A stretch of 6,361 nt of DNA from an uncultured Lachnospiraceae bacterium (GCA_910579425.1 CAJTVL010000147.1:1-6361); one strand, 5' to 3'. Positions 1 to 5,332 are shown, counted from the first letter of the stretch. Made by a program: numbers and translations. Notes: generated from the letters alone by a model not told the origin.

Positions 1-398
1 TAATCCCACATGTGGTAGATATAGAGGTCAACATAATCCAGTCCAAGGCGTTTTAAGCTCCTGTCAAGACAGTCCGCCACATACGCCTGTCCAGGCACAT
101 TTCTGTCAAGTTCCTCCTGCGACCTCGGCAGGAATTTTGTCGCAACAATATAATCATCACGCTTTGCAAAATCCTTGAGAGCCTTGCCGAGAACTTCTTC
201 GCTATTGCCTTCCTGATAAGACATGGCAGTATCAAAGAAGTTGATCCCCTGATCTAGCGCATAGCGAATAATCTCCCTGCTTTCTTCCTCCGGAACAGCC
301 CACTTGTTCATGCCCTTTGAAGGATCTCCGATACCCATGCATCCCATACAGATACGCGAGACATTCAAATCTGATTTGCCAAGTTTTGTATATATCAT
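1..398 (-). CDS. Aldo/keto reductase, N-terminal 132 residues (3' end outside window)
   Basis: NAD(P)H-dependent reductase of aldehydes and ketones, cytosolic (family knowledge). The protein opens MIYTKLGKSDLNVSRICMGC, a typical start for bacterial aldo/keto reductases of about 320 residues, so less than half is present. The (beta/alpha)8 catalytic tetrad is complete in what is visible: Asp56 (GINFFDTA), Tyr61, Lys88 (VATKF) and His129 (YIYHMWD). The ATG at 396-398 is chosen because GGAGGTG on the minus strand (403-409) lies about 5 bases upstream. It lies downstream of a flavoprotein on the same strand but has its own promoter, so the two are probably separate transcripts serving related carbonyl or redox detoxification. 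The physiological substrate cannot be read from the sequence. Family call is secure; subfamily is open. Confidence 0.93.
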   Translation of the reverse strand, partial: MIYTKLGKSDLNVSRICMGCMGIGDPSKGMNKWAVPEEESREIIRYALDQGINFFDTAMSYQEGNSEEVLGKALKDFAKRDDYIVATKFLPRSQEELDRNVPGQAYVADCLDRSLKRLGLDYVDLYIYHMWD

Positions 399-445
399 TA
401 TGCACCTCCACGACTTCTGATTTGCCGTTCTCTACCGGCAGCAAA

Positions 446-474
446 ATTATACCTCATTTATTCGCAAATTTCCA
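446..474 (-). promoter_or_regulatory. Sigma-A promoter of the aldo/keto reductase
   Basis: On the minus strand the -10 is TATAAT (446-451) and the -35 is TGGAAA (469-474, 4 of 6 matches to TTGACA), with a 17 bp spacer. The start codon is about 48 bases downstream of the -10. A short inverted repeat, TGCCG/CGGCA (423-427 and 436-440), lies in the leader and could be an operator half-site pair or chance. Confidence 0.6.
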
Positions 475-504
475 TACACAGTAACATCCTATTTCCAAGC
501 ATAG

Positions 505-541
505 AAAAAGCAGCCGGATTCTGTGTGCATACAAGGCTTGC
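505..541 (-). terminator. Possible intrinsic terminator of the flavoprotein gene
   Basis: Read on the minus strand, GCAAGCC (535-541) can pair with GGCTGC (510-515) with one bulged A, followed at once by five T (505-509). The loop is long (19 nt) and the stem short, so termination may be weak. Position supports it: it lies after the flavoprotein stop and before the reductase promoter. The 9-mer GCCGGATTC occurs twice on the plus strand here (513-521 and 540-548). The stretch 542-624 shows nothing else recognisable. Confidence 0.4.
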
Positions 542-624
542 CGGATTCGGAGAAGGTTTCCCCTTAAGTCGCCATCAGAAGTGCGCGGGCCCTCCCGTGT
601 CCTCTGCTCAGGTTCCCATATCTC

Positions 625-1170
625 CTAAATCGCATCAGCCAGAGCCGCCGCCCTTTTGCAGCCGTCCGTTTTGTCAATATCACCCACATTCAGCACGCCG
701 GGGATCAGAACCTCGCCTATCATCTTCCATTTGTTCAGGGCACACATACGCTCCATCGGGATACGCACCCCATCCATGACCGACATATCTTTCTCCTCAC
801 AGCAGGTGATCAGCGCGCATTCCTTGCCTGCAATATCTTTTCCGCCTACGACAAGAGAAAATATCCGGTCAATGACGCCCTTGATCTGCGCAGGGATGGA
901 ATACCAGTAGACCGGCATCGTAAACACAATGGCATCCGCCTCCAGGATTGCCGGTGCTATCGTATTGAAGTCATCATCAAAGGTACAGGCCTTCCCTGTG
1001 GAATAGCAGGTTTCGCAGGCATGGCATCCGCCTACTTTTTTCATGGCGGCATCAAACCTGGTAACTGTATGCCCCTTCTGCTCTGCCGCTTTGATAAAAG
1101 CCTCCGTCATGGCAAAACTGTTACCATTTTTACGCGGGCTCCCCGTAATAACAACAATTTTCTTACTCAT
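625..1170 (-). CDS. Iron-sulfur flavoprotein / NAD(P)H-dependent FMN reductase-like protein
   Basis: Flavodoxin-fold, FMN-binding redox protein of 181 residues, likely cytosolic. Residues 5-18 give the first beta strand and the phosphate-binding loop (ITGSPRKNGNS). Cysteines 49, 52, 55 and 62 form CX2CX2CX6C, matching the compact cysteine motif known to bind a [4Fe-4S] cluster in iron-sulfur flavoproteins. TMPVYWYSIPAQIKGVIDR (84-102) is the conserved flavin-binding segment of the FMN_red family. Further cysteines lie at 118, 123, 124, 143 and 171. The ATG at 1168-1170 has GAGGAGG (1180-1186) 9 bases upstream and overlaps the stop of a 25-codon ORF by ATGA. Family knowledge suggests electron transfer or reduction of quinones or other electrophiles; the natural acceptor is unknown. 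The divergent HxlR gene is its probable regulator. Cluster content is inferred from spacing only. Confidence 0.9.
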   Translation of the reverse strand: MSKKIVVITGSPRKNGNSFAMTEAFIKAAEQKGHTVTRFDAAMKKVGGCHACETCYSTGKACTFDDDFNTIAPAILEADAIVFTMPVYWYSIPAQIKGVIDRIFSLVVGGKDIAGKECALITCCEEKDMSVMDGVRIPMERMCALNKWKMIGEVLIPGVLNVGDIDKTDGCKRAAALADAI

Positions 1171-1244
1171 ACAACGATTCCTCCTCTATTCTTCTTTCTT
1201 GCTTTTTTATAATAAGCCGGCTTATACTTTAATCTGGCTTTCAT
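1167..1244 (-). CDS. Possible 25-residue basic leader peptide overlapping the flavoprotein start
   Basis: Small ORF starting MKARLKYKPAYYKKARKK, very rich in Lys and Arg. Its TGA shares ATGA with the flavoprotein ATG (1167-1170), and its own ATG shares ATGA with the stop of the 34-codon ORF upstream (1241-1244). GGAAGGG lies just before its start. The paired 4-base overlaps suggest translational coupling. The ORF is short, no family is recognised, and the A-rich composition partly reflects the ribosome-binding region and a palindrome inside it. It may be a coupling leader, a small protein, or chance. Confidence 0.3.
   Translation of the reverse strand: MKARLKYKPAYYKKARKKNRGGIVV
1212..1225. 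promoter_or_regulatory. 14 bp perfect palindrome in the flavoprotein leader, operator candidate
   Basis: ATAAGCCGGCTTAT reads the same on both strands and lies 42-55 bases upstream of the flavoprotein start. HxlR dimers bind inverted repeats, so this could be a regulator site. It also lies inside the 25-codon ORF, and in RNA it could form only a tight self-complementary duplex. No good -35 box was found for a promoter exactly here. Confidence 0.4.
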
Positions 1245-1345
1245 AACCCTTCCGCCTTTCTGTCACCTGCTCCCTGCAATAACAGCAACAGCAATATGGC
1301 ATCAATGACTTTTTTTGTCCTGCCGGAGGCATTAAATTTATCCAT
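1241..1345 (-). CDS. Possible 34-residue small protein or leader ORF
   Basis: Starts MDKFNASGRTKKVIDAI, followed by a run of six leucines (LLLLLLQG) and a charged tail ending in KAEGL. Its TGA overlaps the ATG of the next small ORF by ATGA (1241-1244). The upstream ribosome site is weak (AAAGG about 13 bases before the ATG), and a TAG closes the frame just upstream. It would be transcribed if the minus-strand promoter at 1449-1476 is used. The hydrophobic stretch is too short for a confident membrane helix. No family recognised; it could equally be the residue of a decayed gene. Confidence 0.25.
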   Translation of the reverse strand: MDKFNASGRTKKVIDAILLLLLLQGAGDRKAEGL

Positions 1346-1421
1346 GCCTGGCTAACCTTTCTTTACTCAATTCACTCCCGGAAAATGGTGCTGCATGTCT
1401 GTGCCACCTTTACCTGCAGGA

Positions 1422-1450
1422 TTGACTTTTCCTGCTGTCGATATTATAAT
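1422..1450 (+). promoter_or_regulatory. Strong sigma-A promoter of the HxlR regulator gene
   Basis: TTGACT (1422-1427), a 17 bp spacer, then a perfect TATAAT (1445-1450). The start codon is about 90 bases downstream of the -10, leaving a leader with several TAAGT/ACTTA-type inverted elements that may be autoregulatory sites. Confidence 0.8.
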
Positions 1451-1476
1451 TATAGTGAGAATCAAACAGAAAACAA
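1449..1476 (-). promoter_or_regulatory. Candidate promoter for the flavoprotein transcript
   Basis: On the minus strand TATAAT (1449-1454) is preceded after 16 bp by TTGTTT (1471-1476, 3 of 6 matches). Its -10 overlaps the plus-strand -10 of the hxlR promoter by two bases through the palindrome TATAATTATA (1445-1454). The predicted leader to the flavoprotein is about 270 bases and would contain both small ORFs. Confidence 0.45.
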
Positions 1477-1507
1477 GTACGCACCTATAAGTGTGATAAT
1501 AACATCA

Positions 1508-1520
1508 AAGTTATATACTT
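1508..1520. promoter_or_regulatory. Imperfect palindrome in the hxlR leader, operator candidate
   Basis: AAGTTATATACTT is symmetric about its central T with one mismatched pair. A related ACCTATAAGT (1483-1492, one mismatched pair) lies 15 bases upstream. Both lie between the -10 and the start codon of the regulator, where a bound HxlR dimer could block its own transcript. No protein-DNA evidence is available; the call rests on symmetry and position. Confidence 0.35.
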
Positions 1521-1541
1521 ACCTAAAGGAGAGTGAAAGAA

Positions 1542-1877
1542 ATGGGCGAACGCTGTATATCACAAGAATGCCTGGAAACAACAGGTTTCAGCTACACATT
1601 ATCCCTCATCAATGGAAAATACAAAATGACAATTCTTTATACGCTTATGGAATTTGGCATCGTCCGATTTAATGAAATGAAAAAGTATATTGGCGAGATC
1701 TCTTTCAAAACGCTAAGCTCCACATTAAAAGAATTAGAGGCAGACCAGTTGGTAAACAGAAAAGAATACCCGCAGATTCCGCCAAAGGTCGAATACAGCC
1801 TTACAGAACGTGGAAAGTCACTCATTCCCATATTAGATGGCATGTGCGAATGGGGAGATAAAAACAGGCTTCCATAG
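1542..1877 (+). CDS. HxlR-family winged-helix transcriptional regulator
   Basis: DNA-binding dimeric regulator of 111 residues, the usual HxlR size. The domain runs over nearly the whole protein: INGKYKMTILYTL (23-35, the family's GGKWK-type helix), recognition region RFNEMKKYIGEISFKTLSSTL (42-62), LKELEADQLVNR (62-73), and the wing PPKVEYSLTERGKSL (80-94), ending in CEWGD. The ATG at 1542 is chosen over the in-frame GTG at 1533 because AGGAGA (1527-1532) touches the GTG but lies 9 bases from the ATG. HxlR proteins such as YodB, HypR and QorR sense electrophiles through an N-terminal cysteine that aligns here with Thr14; Cys5 and Cys10 lie nearby but shifted. Divergence from the flavoprotein gene suggests it controls that gene and itself. 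Confidence 0.93.
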   Translation: MGERCISQECLETTGFSYTLSLINGKYKMTILYTLMEFGIVRFNEMKKYIGEISFKTLSSTLKELEADQLVNRKEYPQIPPKVEYSLTERGKSLIPILDGMCEWGDKNRLP

Positions 1878-1889
1878 ATTTCTATCGTT

Positions 1890-1963
1890 AAAAATGAACC
1901 CAAACTCATACATTTTTCACCCTGTTTATCTGCTGCATCATGATCAGCAGGGTATTTAACAGG
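1890..1963. repeat. Cluster of nested inverted repeats downstream of hxlR
   Basis: Several overlapping inverted pairs occur: AAAAATG/CATTTTT (1890-1896 and 1911-1917), ACCCTG/CAGGGT (1919-1924 and 1948-1953), CTGCTG/CAGCAG (1930-1935 and 1945-1950) around the palindrome ATCATGAT, and CCTGTT/AACAGG (1921-1926 and 1958-1963). The first pair ends in five T and could act as a weak A/T-rich terminator for hxlR. The others compete with one another and lack T-tracts. Confidence 0.45.
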
Positions 1964-1995
1964 TTGTCGCACTAATTGAATCAGTGCGACAGCCT
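1961..1995. repeat. 13 bp hairpin (GTCGCACT/AGTGCGAC core) of uncertain origin
   Basis: Positions 1961-1973 pair with 1983-1995 around a 9-nt loop, with one G-U pair. No T-tract follows on either strand, so it is not a standard intrinsic terminator. It sits 14 bases past the stop of the LysR remnant (minus strand). A TGTCGCAC core is also seen at the ends of some insertion sequences, which makes a solo or miniature insertion-sequence scar possible; no transposase is nearby. Confidence 0.5.
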
Positions 1996-2009
1996 CCAAC
2001 AGACGTACT

Positions 2010-2218
2010 CTATAAATTTTCTTTTCCTAAATGCTCCTTCATCAAATCCATAGCCAATTCCATTTGTGGGCTTATCCATTTATTTTTATGATAGATGGTA
2101 TGATACTATCGGGATAACTGTCCTTTTCACAATTTATGTCTAGATCGGCAGTACCGTCCGCAATGGACTGATTGATTTCCCCTGATTGTATGGAATTGAC
2201 TATAAGCTGCACGTTGGG
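2010..2218 (-). pseudogene. LysR-type regulator, C-terminal half remnant
   Basis: Minus-strand fragments resemble the LysR effector-binding domain. One frame (2072-2218) reads PNVQLIVNSIQSGEINQSI followed by ADGTADLDI, matching the family's yPnVqL...G..Dl.I start of that domain. A second frame (2010-2099) reads TIYHKNKWISPQMELAMDL and ends in HLGKENL and TAG, matching the family's C-terminus. In a full LysR protein these two stretches are separated by well over 100 residues, so most of the domain is deleted and the frames no longer join. At the upstream end homology stops at the proline codon (2216-2218), where G-rich foreign sequence begins. A matching LysR N-terminal fragment on the same strand lies at 5701-5814. 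Family call is by pattern recognition. Confidence 0.65.
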
Positions 2219-2344
2219 GGGTCTGGGGCGGAGCCGGGAGCGGAAAATCAACAGAGGGCGGTAGCCGAAAAGCGGCAGGATTGCCGCGCAGCCAGACCAG
2301 CGGAACGGTCTGTTCAAAGGGTTTGGGATGCTTCCCAACAAGCA

Positions 2345-2382
2345 AAAACGGATTTCCGGCGGCAACGCTGGAAGTCCGTTTT
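2345..2382. terminator. 17 bp hairpin with GCAA tetraloop, possibly bidirectional terminator
   Basis: Positions 2345-2361 pair with 2366-2382 with two G-T type pairs, capped by GCAA (2362-2365). The arms begin with AAAA and end with TTTT, so an intrinsic terminator could work in either direction. No intact gene ends immediately beside it, so a structural role in a transfer origin is an equal possibility. Confidence 0.5.
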
Positions 2383-2384
2383 GA

Positions 2385-2404
2385 GCGTTTGTATATACAA
2401 ACGC
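2385..2404. repeat. 20 bp perfect palindrome
   Basis: GCGTTTGTATATACAAACGC is identical on both strands, starting two bases after the 17 bp hairpin. A dyad this long and exact is expected for a dimeric protein site or a cruciform. TATATA at its centre should melt easily. Confidence 0.75.
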
Positions 2405-2665
2405 CCTGCTTGCCACTTAGCGCACATCTGCTATGAGAACGCTCTGCCCCGATGGGTTGCCACCAAAACCAACTGCTCAAAGTGAACAGTTGATGGCGGT
2501 TCACTTACCTTGCAAGCAGTATCTTTGTTTCCACAAAGCCTTTGAACAGCCCCTTGCCGGGGCTGGCTATGCGTTCGGAAACCGGACGCTGGCGGAGAGG
2601 GGGCATCTGTCAAATTACTTTCTTTTGACCTTATGGGATGATTGGAAAAACATATCATTACAGCC

Positions 2666-4561
2666 TCAATCAAACTTCCGATCATAGAGCAGTGCCGCTA
2701 TCAGCACCACGAAACAGGAGCCAGCGTTGTGTACCAATGCCCCGGTGGTGGGGTTCAGCATACCCAACACAGAGAGAGTCACAGCCAGGAAGTTGATGCA
2801 CATGGAAAGAGAAATGCTGAACTTGATGGTGCTGACTGTAGCGTTGGACAGCTTTTTCAGATAGGGCAGCTTGGAAATGTCGTCGCTCATCAGGGCGATG
2901 TCGGCAGCCTCTACCGCAATGTCGCTGCCCATGCTTCCCATCGCCACTCCAACGCTGGCGGTTTTCAGCGCAGGGGCGTCGTTCACGCCGTCCCCTACCA
3001 TACACACCTTGTGTCCGGCATCCTGGAGCTTGCTGATGCTGCCCACCTTTTCCTCCGGCAGAAGCTGGGCGCGGATTTGTTGGATGCCCACCTGACGGGC
3101 AAAGTGGTCCGCTGTTTTTTGATTATCTCCTGTGAGCAGGACGATATTGGTATTCATATCGTGGAGCCGTTTGACGATCTCCCCAGCTTCGGGGCGCAGT
3201 ACATCCGACATAGCTACAACACCGATACAGCAATCGCCGTCTGCCACCAGGATGGAAGCCTTGCCCTGGGAACGCAGCCGTTCCAATGCGGAAGAAATCT
3301 CTTCATCGATTGCGACGCCGTGGTCGGAGAGGAACTTCTCGTTGCCGCACAGCAGGTTCTTTCCATCCACCTGTGCCCGGACGCCTTTGCCGGCGGTCAT
3401 GCGGAAATCATTGGAGTCCAGGACAGGGATGGCTCGCTCTCTGGCGCAGGCTACGATGGATTTTCCCAGAGGATGCTCGCTCTTCGCCTCGGCAGAAGCG
3501 GCTATGGAGAGCAGAGCCTGTTCGTCAAGGCCACTGCCAAAGGGAATGATGTCGCTGACCTCCAGACGGCCATAAGTAAGAGTGCCGGTTTTGTCAAAGG
3601 CGATGGTGTCTACTCTGCCCATCTTTTCCAGCGCCTCGCCGGACTTGATGATGACGCCATGCTTGGTCGCCTGACCAATAGCTGCCATAATAGCCGTGGG
3701 CGTGGCCAGCACCAAGGCGCAGGGACAGAACACCACCAGAACAGTGACGGCGCGAACGATGTCCTGTGTCGCCAGCCCGGCGATGATGGCGATGCCCAAC
3801 GCCACAGGGACAAGCCAGCTTGCGGCCTTGTCCGCAATTCGGGCCATGGGCGCTTTCTTGTCCTCGGCCTCCTGTACCATGCGGATGAGCTTTTGCAGGG
3901 AAGAGCCCTCGCCCACCTTGGAGGCGCAGATGTCCACCGAGCCAAAGCGATTGATGGTGCCGCAGAACACAGATTCGCCCACAGTCTTATCCACTGGCAG
4001 GGATTCACCCGTCATGATGGACTGGTCTACCGAAGTCTCGCCGCTGACAATCACGCCGTCCACCGGGATGGTTTCTCCGGGAAGCACCCGCACAATATCA
4101 CCCAGCCGTATCTCATCGGCGGAGATCATTTCCTCCGCACCGTCTGCCACTCTCCGCCCTTGAGTGGGGGCAAGGCTGATCAGCTTTTTCAGACCTTTTT
4201 TCGCCCGCTCTGTGGTCATATCCTCCAAGATCGCGCCGATGGCCATAATGAACGCCACCTCACCTGCCGCGAACAAGTCACCAATCCCAATGGCCGCAAA
4301 CATAGCGATGCAGATCAGGAAGGCGGACGAAATCTTGCTGATACCGGGATTGTAGATCAGTCTCCAAATCGCCAGATAGAGCAGGGGGATGCCACTGACA
4401 GAGATAGTCACCCATGCGGGGTCGAAAGGAAGGAACGCAAGGGATACTGGTGTCCCTCCAAATTCCTCTATCAAATGGGGAACCAGGTCCACCAGCAGGA
4501 ACACACCGGCCACGATTGTCATGGGAAGTCCGGCCAGAAAATCGTTCAATTTCTTTAACAT
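2666..4561 (-). CDS. Heavy-metal-translocating P1B-type ATPase without N-terminal metal-binding domain
   Basis: Membrane pump of 631 residues that exports soft metal ions using ATP. Membrane segments: about 12-30, 51-70, 78-95 and 98-113, then 248-300 holding the translocation motif CPC (279-281), and two near the C-terminus (580-600, 606-625). The actuator loop has TGES (184-187). The phosphorylation site is Asp323 in DKTGT, the nucleotide domain has the P1B marker SEHPLG (361-366), and the hinge has TGDN (477-480) and GDGVNDAP (523-530). CPC plus HNAGS (611-615) in the last helix, and no copper-type MSxSS, suggests the Zn/Cd-like group; the metal is uncertain. No CxxC HMA domain precedes helix 1. 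The ATG at 4559-4561 has GGAGG (4569-4573) 7 bases upstream, better than the ATG 12 codons earlier. All catalytic motifs are intact. The divergent TetR gene is its likely regulator. Confidence 0.95.
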   Translation of the reverse strand: MLKKLNDFLAGLPMTIVAGVFLLVDLVPHLIEEFGGTPVSLAFLPFDPAWVTISVSGIPLLYLAIWRLIYNPGISKISSAFLICIAMFAAIGIGDLFAAGEVAFIMAIGAILEDMTTERAKKGLKKLISLAPTQGRRVADGAEEMISADEIRLGDIVRVLPGETIPVDGVIVSGETSVDQSIMTGESLPVDKTVGESVFCGTINRFGSVDICASKVGEGSSLQKLIRMVQEAEDKKAPMARIADKAASWLVPVALGIAIIAGLATQDIVRAVTVLVVFCPCALVLATPTAIMAAIGQATKHGVIIKSGEALEKMGRVDTIAFDKTGTLTYGRLEVSDIIPFGSGLDEQALLSIAASAEAKSEHPLGKSIVACARERAIPVLDSNDFRMTAGKGVRAQVDGKNLLCGNEKFLSDHGVAIDEEISSALERLRSQGKASILVADGDCCIGVVAMSDVLRPEAGEIVKRLHDMNTNIVLLTGDNQKTADHFARQVGIQQIRAQLLPEEKVGSISKLQDAGHKVCMVGDGVNDAPALKTASVGVAMGSMGSDIAVEAADIALMSDDISKLPYLKKLSNATVSTIKFSISLSMCINFLAVTLSVLGMLNPTTGALVHNAGSCFVVLIAALLYDRKFD

Positions 4562-4582
4562 ACACACGCCTCCATTTCTCGA

Positions 4583-4611
4583 TTGACACTGATACAAGGG
4601 TGAAGTATAAT
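4583..4611 (+). promoter_or_regulatory. Consensus sigma-A promoter of the tetR gene
   Basis: TTGACA (4583-4588), 17 bp, TATAAT (4606-4611): both hexamers match consensus exactly at optimal spacing. Such a strong promoter normally needs a repressor. The leader to the start codon is about 115 bases. Confidence 0.85.
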
Positions 4612-4622
4612 CCGTATGATAC
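4605..4622. promoter_or_regulatory. Candidate TetR operator over the -10 box
   Basis: GTATAATCCGTATGATAC is an 18 bp imperfect palindrome (7 of 9 pairs match) covering the -10 of tetR and the predicted start point, a usual place for a TetR operator. A second symmetric site, ATGTT-ACAG-AACAT (4693-4706), and a second ATCCGT (4681-4686, first at 4610-4615) lie nearer the gene and may be further contacts. Confidence 0.45.
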
Positions 4623-4643
4623 CGAACACTTTGTTCTCTATCA

Positions 4644-4671
4644 ATTGTAGCTGTTTCGACTTAAAATACAA
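4644..4671 (-). promoter_or_regulatory. Candidate promoter of the P1B-type ATPase
   Basis: On the minus strand TACAAT (4644-4649, 5 of 6) follows TTGTAT (4666-4671, 3 of 6) after 16 bp. A better -35, TTGACG (4684-4689), lies upstream but has only TATTTT at a short 15 bp spacing. The transcript from this start would cross the operator at 4605-4622, so one repressor could control both directions. Confidence 0.4.
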
Positions 4672-4734
4672 TAATCAAATATCCGTCAATGTATGTTACA
4701 GAACATTTTCGGAAATTTGTACGGAGGCGACTTT

Positions 4735-5307
4735 ATGGACAGACGGCAGAAAAAAACAAGATCTGCTATTTTCACAGCGTTCGGCGATTTATTGGCACAA
4801 AAAAACTATAACAAGATCACCGTCCAAGAAATCATTGACACCGCTGACATTGGAAGGACAACTTTCTACGCTCATTTTGAGACCAAGGATGATCTGCTGA
4901 AGGAGTTATGTGCAGAATTATTCGACCATATTATCCAGAGTGCCGCGGACAGTACCCACACTCATGGGCTGTACTCCGATGATGGCGCACCAGAATCGGT
5001 ATTCTGCCACCTGTTGCAACATTTACAAGAGAATAACAACAGTATTTTGGAATTACTGTCCTGCGAGAGCAGCGAATTGTTTCTCCGCTATTTTAAGGAG
5101 AGCCTGAACCGGTTGTTGATCGCACAGGTTCCTGATTGGGCAAAGCAAGAAGGTTTTTCTGTACCAAAAGACTTTCTTACAAACCATATTTCCAGCAGTT
5201 TTGTTGATATGGTACAGTGGTGGCTGAAAGGCGGAAGGAAGCAATCTCCAGAACAACTGACATCATACTTTGAGGCTGTTATCAAACCTATCTTTGCTGC
5301 CCCATAG
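4735..5307 (+). CDS. TetR/AcrR-family transcriptional regulator
   Basis: One-component repressor of 190 residues. The N-terminal domain is clear: KKTRSAIFTAFGDLLAQKNY (6-25), then the helix-turn-helix ITVQEIIDTADIGRTTFYAH (28-47) with the FYAHFETKDDLL signature (44-55). Residues from about 60 on form the variable ligand and dimer domain, with cysteines in LLSCESS and elsewhere; its ligand cannot be read. The ATG at 4735 is chosen because GGAGG (4723-4727) lies 7 bases upstream; an in-frame ATG at 4693 has no such site. It is transcribed away from the P1B-type ATPase, a common arrangement for a repressor and its target pump. Metal ATPases are more often controlled by ArsR, MerR or CsoR proteins, so the inducer may be unusual. 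The gene appears intact. Confidence 0.93.
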   Translation: MDRRQKKTRSAIFTAFGDLLAQKNYNKITVQEIIDTADIGRTTFYAHFETKDDLLKELCAELFDHIIQSAADSTHTHGLYSDDGAPESVFCHLLQHLQENNNSILELLSCESSELFLRYFKESLNRLLIAQVPDWAKQEGFSVPKDFLTNHISSSFVDMVQWWLKGGRKQSPEQLTSYFEAVIKPIFAAP

Positions 5308-5322
5308 ATGCTGGGGCTTTTT
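5299..5322 (+). terminator. Intrinsic terminator of tetR
   Basis: GCCCCA (5299-5304) pairs with TGGGGC (5312-5317) over a 7-nt loop, followed directly by five T (5318-5322). The left arm covers the last sense codons of tetR and the stop codon TAG (5305-5307) lies in the loop. Confidence 0.8.
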
Positions 5323-5332
5323 AGCACATGAC

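Larger units (their letters stand above)
2216..2640. other. Hairpin-dense noncoding block, candidate orphan transfer origin
   Basis: No convincing gene lies here, but inverted repeats succeed one another: 2272-2277/2282-2287, 2293-2298/2307-2312, 2323-2328/2333-2338, 2345-2361/2366-2382, palindrome 2385-2404, 2470-2475/2487-2492 overlapping 2480-2487/2499-2506, 2523-2528/2533-2538, 2547-2553/2559-2565, 2571-2578/2582-2589 and 2609-2614/2624-2629. GAGCGTT (2383-2389) also pairs at a distance with AACGCTC (2437-2443). Such density next to transposon genes is typical of origins of transfer, where a relaxase nicks beside inverted repeats. The layout recalls the intergenic region before mobilization genes in Firmicutes conjugative elements, but that is from memory and unchecked. 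The expected relaxase gene is absent; the ATPase 3' end follows instead. Confidence 0.45.

Noticed and set aside
232..444. A 70-codon minus-strand frame at the left end
   Set aside because: It overlaps the aldo/keto reductase in another frame, and the reductase has the catalytic residues and ribosome site.
1451..1541. Riboswitch in the hxlR leader
   Set aside because: About 90 bases with only short A/T-rich symmetric elements; no conserved riboswitch core was recognised.
2127..2504. Overlapping open frames of about 100-125 codons on both strands in the hairpin block
   Set aside because: They run through all the inverted repeats, show low-complexity Pro/Arg composition and have no ribosome sites; the structures explain the sequence better.
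2642..4558. A 638-codon open frame on the plus strand across the whole ATPase gene
   Set aside because: It is fully antisense to a gene with every P-type ATPase motif, is rich in His, Gln and Gly with no recognisable domain, and reflects codon bias of the G+C-rich sense strand.
4562..4597. Upstream in-frame ATG of the ATPase at 4597
   Set aside because: The 12 extra residues cross the GGAGG ribosome site that serves the ATG at 4561 and add no family-like sequence.
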